DNA of 9,135 nt, taken from Parcubacteria group bacterium SW_6_46_9 (GTDB taxonomy: Bacteria; Patescibacteriota; Minisyncoccia; Phycocordibacterales; SW-6-46-9). Of this stretch, positions 1 through 5,318 are shown in pieces. The notes below the pieces were generated by a model. It was not told the origin of the DNA. It did no database searches and saw nothing but the letters and a program-made list of their open reading frames with translations. Location of the stretch: NCBI GenBank assembly GCA_003022255.1, contig PXPA01000023.1, positions 1 through 9,135 on the forward strand, read 5' to 3'. Position 1 is the stretch's first letter. Every line of letters starts with the position of its first letter. A program made the translations under genes and the position numbers.

Positions 1-752
1 TCTTCACCGGGAGATCCGGGGCCGGACGCACTGAGGCGATACCCCAGCTTGTTCAGCAGCTCCTGCAGGCGTTTTACCTGGGGATCCCGGACACCGGACA
101 CAAGCTTTTTGGTAATTATTTTCGGTGTATCAGCTGACTGGTCATCAGTAGACCGGTCAGCTGAGCTGGTTGCATTCGCCGGCAGATACGGCCTGACATC
201 TTCAACATCTTTTTCTAATTCGCCATCCGAGCGCACCCGGACCGGAACGCGGGTGCTTTCCGCTGTTTCTGTCTTGTTGCCAGACAGATTTGTTTCAGCA
301 ATACTCCCGTCATCCCAGCATAATGATGACGGCGACCACGGCTGTAGGCCAAACGAATCATACAGTTTCCGGGCATACCCGATATTACCTTCGGTAGTGA
401 AAATATCGAATCCAAGCTCGTCTGCCGGCCTTTCGTGCAAGCCTTCTAAAATTTGAAAAATGCCAATTGCATCCGACTCGGGGTTACGCAGCACGTCACC
501 ATCCTGCTCGTACTGCCGAAAGCTTGATTCACACCGAGCCACGTCAACCATCGGATGGTTTTCGCCGAATTCATTTTGTACCAGTTTGCGAATATCACTT
601 TGTGAGTAAACCGTCTCCTTGGTTTCTGTTTGGCCCTGTTGCGACCGGGGAGTTAATAATCCACGTGCAGACACCTCTGGTGTCAAAAGTAAAAACGCCC
701 CGGCAAAAATACTTATCACACATACTGTTTTCAGTACTTGACGCATACTCAT
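1..752 (-). CDS. Secreted lysozyme-like/lytic transglycosylase protein with peptidoglycan-binding domain (3' end outside window)
   Basis: The frame is open for 250 codons from the ATG at 752 to the window edge with no stop, so this is the N-terminal part of a longer protein. Residues 1-30 form a signal peptide (basic start, hydrophobic core, SARG end). Residues about 50-148 look like a lysozyme/SLT fold: ARCESSF with likely catalytic Glu75, GIFQI at 97-101, and NIGYARKLYDSFGLQPW followed by CW. Cys74 and Cys145 could form a disulfide. After a Ser/Thr/Asp-rich linker (about 150-215), residues 222-250 (VKRLQELLNKLGYRLSASG, then PGSPGE) match the start of a PG_binding_1 repeat. The inferred role is cleavage of cell-wall glycan outside the membrane. 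The start overlaps the TspO stop as TAATG, implying translational coupling; an AAGGAG lies about 19 bases upstream, too far for normal use. An ATG at 746 is an alternative start. The fold assignment is good; the exact activity is not proven. Confidence 0.8.
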   Translation of the reverse strand, partial: MSMRQVLKTVCVISIFAGAFLLLTPEVSARGLLTPRSQQGQTETKETVYSQSDIRKLVQNEFGENHPMVDVARCESSFRQYEQDGDVLRNPESDAIGIFQILEGLHERPADELGFDIFTTEGNIGYARKLYDSFGLQPWSPSSLCWDDGSIAETNLSGNKTETAESTRVPVRVRSDGELEKDVEDVRPYLPANATSSADRSTDDQSADTPKIITKKLVSGVRDPQVKRLQELLNKLGYRLSASGPGSPGE

Positions 753-1135
753 TAATTAAGAATTATAAGAGCTCCTTGTAATACCAGCGCGAAGCTCACC
801 CACGCAGTGTACGGCAAAAGCAGTAAAAATACTGGCAGATCAGTCCGGGCTGTCTGGCAATGAATATAGATTAAGGTTCCGGCAATTACGAGAATATCAA
901 TAAGACCCGCAACGAGACCAAAAGAAAGTAATACAGGCGTAAAAGTTACATTAGCAACCAGGTTTAGCGTATAGACACCAAAAATCACCGGCGACATCCG
1001 GCCCCGAATTGATCTCAAAAATATCAGCACGCCCGCTGCAATAATAAGCACATACAGAATCAACCACACCACGCCAAACACATCCGCGGGCGGAGCAAAT
1101 GCTGGTTTTGTAAGTTGTTGGTAGAACGCCTGCAT
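752..1135 (-). CDS. TspO/MBR family protein lacking the first membrane helix
   Basis: The 127-residue product is very hydrophobic with about four membrane segments (roughly 18-40, 48-70, 72-92, 101-125). Family signatures are visible: FYQQLTKPAFAPPADVF then VVW at 5-24 matches the WYxxLxKPxFxPPxxxFxxVW region, and LLPYTAWVSFA at 106-116 matches the conserved LLPYxxWvxFA. TspO proteins bind tetrapyrroles and related ligands and usually have five helices in about 150-160 residues. This one begins where the second helix normally starts. The reading frame cannot be extended: upstream codons run to a TAG at about 1186 with no ATG, GTG or TTG start. Some family tryptophans are missing (ANVTF in the third segment). 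It is followed without a gap by the lysozyme-like gene (TAATG). The ligand cannot be judged from sequence. Confidence 0.8.
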   Translation of the reverse strand: MQAFYQQLTKPAFAPPADVFGVVWLILYVLIIAAGVLIFLRSIRGRMSPVIFGVYTLNLVANVTFTPVLLSFGLVAGLIDILVIAGTLIYIHCQTARTDLPVFLLLLPYTAWVSFALVLQGALIILN

Positions 1136-1151
1136 ATACGTTGTCCATTGT

Positions 1152-1157
1152 AGTATA
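1152..1157 (-). promoter_or_regulatory. Possible -10 element of the TspO gene
   Basis: The minus strand reads TATACT here, 16 bases before the TspO ATG, and an overlapping TACAAT lies 11 bases before it. No convincing -35 hexamer is present. Either element would give a leader of about 10 bases or fewer. Weak call based only on the hexamer and position. Confidence 0.35.
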
Positions 1158-1230
1158 CGCTTTTTCTGCTGGCCTACTGACTAAAAACCTACCGGACCCA
1201 CCCCAAGGCAGTGTCTTTGCCTGCCATGTA

Positions 1231-1241
1231 GGTAATTACTG
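1231..1241. promoter_or_regulatory. GTAATTAC palindrome, copy 1
   Basis: GGTAATTACTG contains the perfect 8-base palindrome GTAATTAC. The same 11 bases recur at 1825-1835, and GGTAATTAC recurs at 7212-7220. All three lie between genes. Here it is about 95 bases upstream of the TspO start. It could be an operator half-site, but no cognate regulator is visible. Confidence 0.3.
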
Positions 1242-1278
1242 CTGCAGATTTTAGTTCACAGATATATTAAAAACGGCT

Positions 1279-1357
1279 CTACGCTGTGTGGACCGTTGCG
1301 CCCGCCTTTTGCCTTCTGCCAATCACAGCTAGTTTAGCAACTAAGCTGGATTTCACT
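1279..1357 (-). pseudogene. Decayed 3'-end copy (B) of the EF-Tu-like gene
   Basis: This 79-base stretch aligns along its whole length with copy A at 1396-1473; both begin AGYGAAATCCAGC on the minus strand. It ends in codons for GATVHTA and a TAG, corresponding to GASVHTE plus stop in the intact gene at 1513-1764. One extra base in the run after GCAAAAGG breaks the frame, and a TAA lies upstream, so it cannot encode the protein. Its stop is exactly 117 bases from that of copy A. Seen by eye; a formal alignment was not run. Confidence 0.6.
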
Positions 1358-1395
1358 CTAACCTAATCGCCGCAAATGCTTGGGGGATTAAAACT

Positions 1396-1473
1396 CTACT
1401 CCACATGAACCGTCGCGCCTGACTTTGCTTTTTGCTCAACCTCAGCCGGTCTACGACCAGGCTGGATTTCGCT
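1396..1473 (-). pseudogene. Decayed 3'-end copy (A) of the EF-Tu-like gene
   Basis: Read on the minus strand in the right frame, this encodes EVEQKAKSGATVHVE followed by TAG, clearly the counterpart of KVEKKAKAGASVHTE plus stop in the neighbouring intact gene. About ten more codons upstream (EIQPGRRPA) align with the SSGDEVAV region. The frame is closed by a TAA just before (about 1478), so no start remains. A longer open frame over 1353-1556 uses a different phase and ignores this similarity, so I do not call it a gene. Confidence 0.65.
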
Positions 1474-1512
1474 CCTTTATCTGTTTTCAGTGCGATTCTG
1501 AAGACTACAAAC

Positions 1513-1764
1513 TTATTCTGTATGAACTGACGCCCCTGCTTTTGCCTTCTTTTCAACTTTAACTGCTACCTCGTCGCCGGAGCTGGCAGTCTCAACCGGC
1601 TCCTCATCAATCTCCATGGAATCTATTTGCTGTTCAAAAAGTTTCTCACCATTTGGGTTCACAAATGTAACAGTATCACCAACGGAAAGCTCATCAGAAA
1701 GTTCGATGACTGCTACCTGAATATTGTTAAAGTAATGAATTACCTGACCAATTTGGTTGTCCAT
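1513..1764 (-). CDS. Small EF-Tu domain-2-like (translation elongation factor-like) protein
   Basis: The 83-residue product has the layout of a single beta-barrel like domain 2 of translation GTPases: GQVIHYFNNIQVAVIELSD at 6-24, then SVGDTV, a short hairpin, FEQQIDSMEIDEEPVETA at 43-60, then SGDEVAVKV and a charged end. Stand-alone proteins with this pattern are annotated as translation elongation factor-like in archaea and candidate-phylum bacteria; their function is unknown. No GTPase domain is present. There is no Shine-Dalgarno sequence before the ATG. It lies 84 bases downstream of the 91-residue hypothetical gene and is followed by two decayed copies of its own 3' end. Confidence 0.75.
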   Translation of the reverse strand: MDNQIGQVIHYFNNIQVAVIELSDELSVGDTVTFVNPNGEKLFEQQIDSMEIDEEPVETASSGDEVAVKVEKKAKAGASVHTE

Positions 1765-1775
1765 AGGTAGTTACG

Positions 1776-1804
1776 TAAATAAATAATAACCACTACACTT
1801 TCAA
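1776..1804 (-). promoter_or_regulatory. Possible promoter of the EF-Tu-like gene
   Basis: The minus strand shows TTGAAA (1804-1799), a 17-base spacer and TATTTA (1781-1776), with the ATG 11 bases further on. A better -10 match, TATTAT, lies slightly upstream with poor spacing. The predicted leader is very short. Confidence 0.35.
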
Positions 1805-1824
1805 CATATCATACTACTGAATCC

Positions 1825-1835
1825 GGTAATTACTG
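1825..1835. promoter_or_regulatory. GTAATTAC palindrome, copy 2
   Basis: This is identical over 11 bases (GGTAATTACTG) to the copy at 1231-1241. It lies 60 bases upstream of the EF-Tu-like start, just after the end of the preceding gene. A regulatory role is inferred only from recurrence and placement. Confidence 0.3.
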
Positions 1836-1848
1836 ATTGCTAAATGCC

Positions 1849-2124
1849 TTAAAGGCGGTTTGTTATCTTCTTGGGGTATTCAGGAAAATACGTTGCGATA
1901 TCTTTCAGATTAAACTCAGGAAGAATTGCGCTGGCCGGCTCACGCTCAAGTAAAAACCTAAAACTTTCTTTGGCCAAATCTTCTACAGATGTACTGTCGG
2001 AAGCAAGCTCATCATAGTAATCTCGATCAACGGTAACCGTATGCGTTGTGCCTTCAGCAGTTTTAACATCAAACCGCCAGCCGTCTGCAAGCTGTTTTTG
2101 GTTTTGGATGGTAAGTTCACTCAC
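1849..2124 (-). CDS. Conserved hypothetical protein, 91 residues
   Basis: I chose the GTG at 2124. The in-frame ATG at 2229 would make the protein read through the rhodanese terminator and the extended -10 element at 2151-2159. From GTG the product starts VSELTIQNQKQLADGW and continues with a predicted beta-rich segment (FDVKTAEGTTHTVTVDRDYY), then a helical region containing ESFRFLLEREP and ending FNLKDIATYFPEYPKKI. The FLLEREP...F.L..I..YFPEY pattern is, to my recollection, that of short uncharacterised proteins found in several bacterial groups; no function is known to me. No signal peptide or membrane segment is visible. It is likely the first gene of a unit that continues into the EF-Tu-like gene. 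Confidence 0.75.
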   Translation of the reverse strand: MSELTIQNQKQLADGWRFDVKTAEGTTHTVTVDRDYYDELASDSTSVEDLAKESFRFLLEREPASAILPEFNLKDIATYFPEYPKKITNRL

Positions 2125-2150
2125 AAATAAGCTGTTACTCTCGTACCTAC

Positions 2151-2159
2151 AGTATAGCA
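2151..2159 (-). promoter_or_regulatory. Extended -10 promoter of the 91-residue gene
   Basis: The minus strand reads TGCTATACT, matching the extended -10 form TGnTATAAT with one difference. It lies 26 bases before the GTG start and just after the rhodanese terminator. A TTGCAG 19 bases upstream of the hexamer is a weak -35. The position supports the choice of the GTG start. Confidence 0.6.
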
Positions 2160-2186
2160 AGCATGCCGCAACTACCTGCAAATTAC

Positions 2187-2214
2187 AAAACCCCGAAGCA
2201 AACGCTCCGGGGTT
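2187..2214 (-). terminator. Rho-independent terminator after the rhodanese gene
   Basis: An 11-base-pair stem (2204-2214 with 2189-2199, one G-U pair in the minus-strand RNA) closes a 4-base loop. On the minus strand it is followed by TTTTGTAATTT. It starts 21 bases after the rhodanese stop codon. Confidence 0.85.
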
Positions 2215-2235
2215 ACGCGTCTTTTTCAAGCGTCG

Positions 2236-2613
2236 TTACTCTTCGGTAAGCTCTTCGGCCATTGTTTCTGCATCGTCTCCCTCTAATTCGTACCCATTTT
2301 CGACCCAGTCTTTCAATCCGCCCTCATAATCAATGACATTTTCAAACCCAGCATCAACCAAATTCTGGGCGGCCTCTGGGCTCAAGTCACAAGAGAAGCT
2401 GGCACAGTATACGATGACAGGAACACTCTTGTCGGCAACAGCGGCTTCAACATTCGCCACGAAATCGTTGTCTTTTGCACTAATACTAATCGCTTCCGGA
2501 AGATGGGCACGCTGGTAAGACATGTCACCAAGTGTATCAATCAGCACAAAATCATCATCTGACTCAAGCTTTTCTTTCAAGTCATCTGCGGTAATTGTCT
2601 CAAACTCATCCAT
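2236..2613 (-). CDS. Rhodanese-like domain protein (single domain)
   Basis: The 125-residue cytoplasmic protein is a single rhodanese domain: DDFVLIDTLGDMSYQRAHLP at 20-39 is the usual DVR..EY..GHIP region, PVIVYCASFSCDLSPEAA at 65-82 is the active-site loop with Cys70 as likely sulfur acceptor, and GFENVIDYEGGLKDWVENGY (89-108) is the conserved C-terminal motif. The family transfers sulfane sulfur or acts as a persulfide carrier. The loop has a second cysteine (Cys75) and no arginine at the position usual for thiosulfate sulfurtransferases, so the substrate is uncertain. It has an acidic tail and no signal peptide. It follows the 399-residue gene by 51 bases with no terminator between them, so co-transcription is likely. 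Confidence 0.85.
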   Translation of the reverse strand: MDEFETITADDLKEKLESDDDFVLIDTLGDMSYQRAHLPEAISISAKDNDFVANVEAAVADKSVPVIVYCASFSCDLSPEAAQNLVDAGFENVIDYEGGLKDWVENGYELEGDDAETMAEELTEE

Positions 2614-2664
2614 GGTTTATGTGGTTAACGCAAATTAATAATGCTCGCTACGACTGATTTCACA

Positions 2665-3864
2665 CTACTGCTGTGGTGCGCTTGGAGCAAACGATCCACC
2701 AGACGGCACACTGCCACCAGCTCCTGATTGTGACTGCCCGGACCCGAAGACTTCTTGCAGTGGTTGCGCATCGTCAGGCGCTTGGACATTTACTGCGTCA
2801 TTGTAGCTAGACATGCCAACATCGAACGCAAACGTTGCTGAGTTTACGCCTTCATACTGATCATTTTCCTCTTTTAGTGAAGCCATTTCCGACTCAGTAA
2901 CTTCGGATTCAAGCAGCACTCGTCGCAATCGATTTGTTTCGCCATCAATCCAGACGCTGAACTGATCAAGTTGGTTGTTCAGCTGCTTTAGGCTCGCTTG
3001 TGTTTGCGTAATTTCTGCTTCTGTTGGCTCTAGATCTTGACTTTGAGCTAAATCGGGGTGATTTTCTTCAATGATTTGGCGTACTGCTTCCTGGAAATCA
3101 CCAACAGCTTGCGGGTTAATACTGATATCAATCTGCCATGCCGGCCCGCCGGATCGTAGTTCTGTACTCGTACGGTTCTCAACTGAAAGCAGACCCTCAT
3201 CGAACAAGGCGTTAGCGATCTCTTTTGTTGTCGTTGCTGAAATCTGCGCATTATCCACCCTAACTCCACTAGCACCGCTAAATGAACCCAACGAATCGGT
3301 TGCCTGTGATGAGCTGGCTGAGTACCACTGATTTTCATACTGACTTAGCTGGAAAAAACCGATATCTGGAAGCGTTTCGCTACGCAGATAATTCATGCCA
3401 TCGACTCGTCGCCACTGTAGGGAAAGCACATCAGATAGATCCTCAGCACCAACTGACAGATTAAAGCTTCCTTCTGCTTGTGAGCTAGTTCCTGCAAGGG
3501 AGTTACTGCCGGATACGGCAATTTCACCGGTCAGTGTTTCAGGAAAACCATCACCTGTCTCAAAACTTGGTAGATACTGCAGTGACTGTTGCAACTGCTT
3601 TGAGTCGTCTCGTGCTTGCAGCGTTTCCGGTTCAAGTTCGACATCTGCTGAAAGAGTTGCATCATAACTTAGCGACTCAACTGACTGATGAGCGGCCATG
3701 ACATCGTTCACTGTCGGGGTGTTACCGGTTGCGCCACCACCCCATTGTAAGTAGACAAACGCACCAACTACTAACACCGCCAACAACGTGAACACAGCAC
3801 CGGCCGTCGAAAACCCGCCGTCACGCCACTGTTGACTATCATTGTTACCCATAAAAAAACTCAT
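2665..3864 (-). CDS. Membrane-anchored extracytoplasmic protein, LppX/LolA-like (tentative)
   Basis: The 399-residue product has a short N-terminal cytoplasmic segment and one membrane helix at about 21-41 (TAGAVFTLLAVLVVGAFVYL), followed by a long outside region. It has no lipobox cysteine. The pattern of a helix then SYDATLSADVELE, many amphipathic beta strands, WRRVDGMNYLRSE then FFQLSQYENQWY, a strand ending WQIDISI, and late SVWIDGETNRLRRVLLESE recalls LppX/LolA-type lipid-binding lipoprotein folds. I base this on pattern only and would not assign a ligand. The C-terminal 30 residues are a Gly/Ser/Gln/Pro low-complexity tail. A second in-frame ATG at 3852 is possible. It lies 60 bases after mutM with its own promoter and is followed by the rhodanese gene. 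Confidence 0.75.
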   Translation of the reverse strand: MSFFMGNNDSQQWRDGGFSTAGAVFTLLAVLVVGAFVYLQWGGGATGNTPTVNDVMAAHQSVESLSYDATLSADVELEPETLQARDDSKQLQQSLQYLPSFETGDGFPETLTGEIAVSGSNSLAGTSSQAEGSFNLSVGAEDLSDVLSLQWRRVDGMNYLRSETLPDIGFFQLSQYENQWYSASSSQATDSLGSFSGASGVRVDNAQISATTTKEIANALFDEGLLSVENRTSTELRSGGPAWQIDISINPQAVGDFQEAVRQIIEENHPDLAQSQDLEPTEAEITQTQASLKQLNNQLDQFSVWIDGETNRLRRVLLESEVTESEMASLKEENDQYEGVNSATFAFDVGMSSYNDAVNVQAPDDAQPLQEVFGSGQSQSGAGGSVPSGGSFAPSAPQQ

Positions 3865-3908
3865 GCTTGAATACCAATTAGTTAATAACTACACCCCATG
3901 TAATATAC

Positions 3909-3917
3909 ATTATAACA
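3909..3917 (-). promoter_or_regulatory. Extended -10 promoter of the 399-residue membrane protein gene
   Basis: The minus strand reads TGTTATAAT, a perfect extended -10. It lies 45 bases before the ATG and only a few bases after the mutM stop codon. No good -35 is needed for an extended -10. The leader would be about 38 bases. Confidence 0.65.
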
Positions 3918-3924
3918 TTGAAGC

Positions 3925-4777
3925 TTACGTTTGACACTCCGGACAGACATGTGTGCCGCGCCCGGCCGTACGGATTTTTTCTATGTTTTGTTCACACCGG
4001 GGGCACGGTTTTCCCTCCCGGCCAAATACTGCCAGCCGATCAGAAAAATTGCCAGCCTCCCCGCCGGTATCAACAAAGTCATTAAATGTAGTACCACCAT
4101 GGGCTAACGCATCAGTCAGCACAGACTGGGTGGCATCATACAAATGCTGCACTGCTTTTTTGCTAAGTTCGCCGGCAGTTCTGTCCGGACGAATGCCGGC
4201 CCGCCAGCAGGCTTCATCAACATAAATATTTCCCAGACCGGCAATATCTTTTTGCTTTAACAGTGCTGCCTTAACAGGTATTTCCCGTCCGGACAGCACA
4301 TCCTGTAATACTGATACCGTATACGCTCGTGTGCGCGGCTCCGGTCCGAGTTTCGTTTTGATAGCATCAATATCTGCTTTGTCAGCCCGACGGATATAAC
4401 CGAACTTTCGCATATCATTGAAGAAAAGCCGAGAGCCGTCAGCAAAAGCAAAAATAATACGAGTGTGTTCATGCGGCTGAGACTGAGGCGGGTCTGCTAG
4501 AGAATGCCCACCGCCTAACTGCTTGCCAGCTTCAGCCGGTACAAAGATCAACCGACCGGTCATTCGCAAGTGACACACTAAGTACATCAAGGGCAAACAG
4601 CAGGTACTTCCCAATTCGGTCTAGTTTCGTAATTGTCTGCCCGGCTACCTCACGGGGAAAGTACCGATCCCTTTTTACGGATTTCCAGGCACGAACGTCA
4701 ACCTTTTTGATTGTTTTCCCTTCGAGATAATCAGCTAGCTGGCGCCGCACTGTTTCTACCTCCGGTAATTCAGGCAT
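3925..4777 (-). pseudogene. mutM: Formamidopyrimidine-DNA glycosylase (Fpg/MutM), split by a frameshift
   Basis: Two overlapping frames together make a full Fpg. The first (from ATG 4777) starts MPELPEVETVRRQL, carrying the catalytic Pro2 and Glu3, and reaches DRIGKYLLFALD with conserved Lys57. It then leaves homology and stops at 4532. The second frame resumes with YLVCHLRMTGRLIF and continues to the end at 3925, with NDMRKFGYIRR, the helix-two-turn-helix AGLGNIYVDEACWRAGIRPD, and the zinc finger CPRC...CPEC with TAGRGTH. Homology places the shift at about 4574-4588 and requires a +1 change (one extra or two missing bases). Fpg excises 8-oxoguanine and cleaves the strand. Apart from the shift every key residue is present, so this may be a recent mutation, a sequence error, or much less likely +1 recoding. 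It lies 23 bases after the phosphatase gene, probably in the same unit. Confidence 0.85.
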
Positions 4778-4800
4778 GTACGTGTGATCCGATTACCATT

Positions 4801-5160
4801 TTAATTCTGCTTGGCGTTGGTAATTCGATCGACAAATACAGCAAGCTTATCTTCCAGCAGGGAGATTAATTCCGGGTCCTCTTTTTCGAACTGGTCAGGA
4901 ATATCAAAAACGTATACCGGCGTCTCGCCGAGAGAAAAGTGTTCTTCAAGGTATGATTTGTGCCCGTCAATTCGCTCATCCATAGCAATTATATAATCAG
5001 CCCAATCAATCATTTCCTGCGTTACTTGTGCCTCAGCCTGCTTGTGAATACCGGCACAGCGAGCGATAATATCATGGTTGTCTTTGAGTAATCGTTTCGT
5101 TGTTGGGCTGCGATGCTTTCCGGCAGTGCAGACAACTAATGTATTATCGGTTTTACTCAT
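4801..5160 (-). CDS. Low-molecular-weight tyrosine phosphatase-like protein (COG4551 type)
   Basis: From ATG 5160 the product is 119 residues. The phosphatase P-loop CX5R is at 11-17 (VVCTAGKHRSPT), with Cys11 the likely nucleophile and Arg17 the phosphate-binding residue. It is followed by ARCAGI, then WADYIIAMDE at 53-62, which matches the LMW-PTP ADxIxxM region, then VFDIPDQFEKEDPEL at 84-98. The DIPD pattern and size match COG4551 (predicted protein tyrosine phosphatase) rather than the classical 150-residue enzymes. It is cytoplasmic and its target is unknown. A longer start at 5307 would cross the DUF5667 terminator and the TATAAT at 5168-5173, so I reject it. The mutM gene follows after 23 bases. 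Confidence 0.8.
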   Translation of the reverse strand: MSKTDNTLVVCTAGKHRSPTTKRLLKDNHDIIARCAGIHKQAEAQVTQEMIDWADYIIAMDERIDGHKSYLEEHFSLGETPVYVFDIPDQFEKEDPELISLLEDKLAVFVDRITNAKQN

Positions 5161-5167
5161 CGCTGTA

Positions 5168-5173
5168 ATTATA
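5168..5173 (-). promoter_or_regulatory. -10 element TATAAT giving a probable leaderless transcript
   Basis: A consensus TATAAT on the minus strand ends only seven bases before the phosphatase ATG at 5160. Transcription normally starts six to eight bases after the hexamer, so the RNA would begin at or next to the start codon. There is no clear -35. It lies between the upstream terminator and the gene, which supports the call. Confidence 0.6.
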
Positions 5174-5184
5174 GCCAAAAACCT

Positions 5185-5221
5185 GCATAAAGAAAACCCG
5201 CCGGCATGCATCCGGCGAGTT
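5185..5221 (-). terminator. Terminator of the sigma factor-DUF5667 unit
   Basis: A ten-base-pair stem (5212-5221 with 5195-5204, one G-U pair in the minus-strand RNA) closes a seven-base loop. On the minus strand it is followed by TTCTTTATG after the final TT of the stem. It lies about 100 bases after the DUF5667 stop. Confidence 0.8.
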
Positions 5222-5245
5222 CTGGAGAATATTACCAAACTGTAT

Positions 5246-5289
5246 CTGTAGCGAATGCTACAGCAGATCTGTTGTACCATTCCGGTACA
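5246..5289 (-). other. Two hairpins in the 3' untranslated region before the terminator
   Basis: TGTACC and GGTACA (5273-5278, 5284-5289) form a perfect six-base-pair stem with a five-base loop. CTGTAGC and GCTACAG (5246-5252, 5257-5263) form a perfect seven-base-pair stem with a four-base loop. With the terminator they make three hairpins in a row within the 97 bases after the DUF5667 stop. They could stabilise the mRNA end or belong to a small RNA. No known RNA family is recognised. Confidence 0.45.
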
Positions 5290-5318
5290 CTTATGACGAC
5301 GAACCAAAAGCAGGTTTA

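Larger units (their letters stand above)
1279..1593 (-). repeat. 117-base tandem array: end of EF-Tu-like gene plus two decayed copies
   Basis: The three equivalent stop codons sit at 1513, 1396 and 1279 (lowest coordinate of each), exactly 117 bases apart twice. Each is preceded on the minus strand by about 78-81 bases related to the last 27 codons of the EF-Tu-like gene. The 38-39-base spacers are more diverged. Copies A and B resemble each other more than either resembles the intact gene, suggesting that the copied unit was a diverged paralogue or that the duplication is old. The array explains most of the otherwise gene-free 1136-1512. Confidence 0.6.

Noticed and set aside
49..456. Plus-strand open frame of 135 codons
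   Set aside because: It lies opposite the lysozyme-like gene, whose minus-strand frame has a signal peptide, catalytic motif and peptidoglycan-binding motif. The plus-strand product has no recognisable feature.
1208..1226. Hairpin AGGCA/TGCCT as a terminator between the repeat array and TspO
   Set aside because: The stem is only five base pairs and is not followed by a T-run on either strand.
1353..1556. Minus-strand open frame of 67 codons over the end of the EF-Tu-like gene and the spacer
   Set aside because: It reads the decayed copy in the wrong phase and overlaps the intact gene's end. Similarity to that gene exists only in another frame, so this is chance.
1846..1856. GCCTTAAAGGC palindrome at the end of the 91-residue gene
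   Set aside because: The arms leave a one-base loop, so it cannot form a normal hairpin, it overlaps the coding end, and it does not recur.
2125..2229. N-terminal extension of the 91-residue protein to an ATG at 2229
   Set aside because: It would translate the rhodanese terminator hairpin and the extended -10 promoter. The extension (many Cys, basic) looks unlike the rest of the protein.
4532..4777. Reassigned stop codon or alternative genetic code as the cause of the split mutM
   Set aside because: The two parts are in different frames, so a reassigned stop cannot join them, and TGA acts as a normal stop at the end of the sigma gene.
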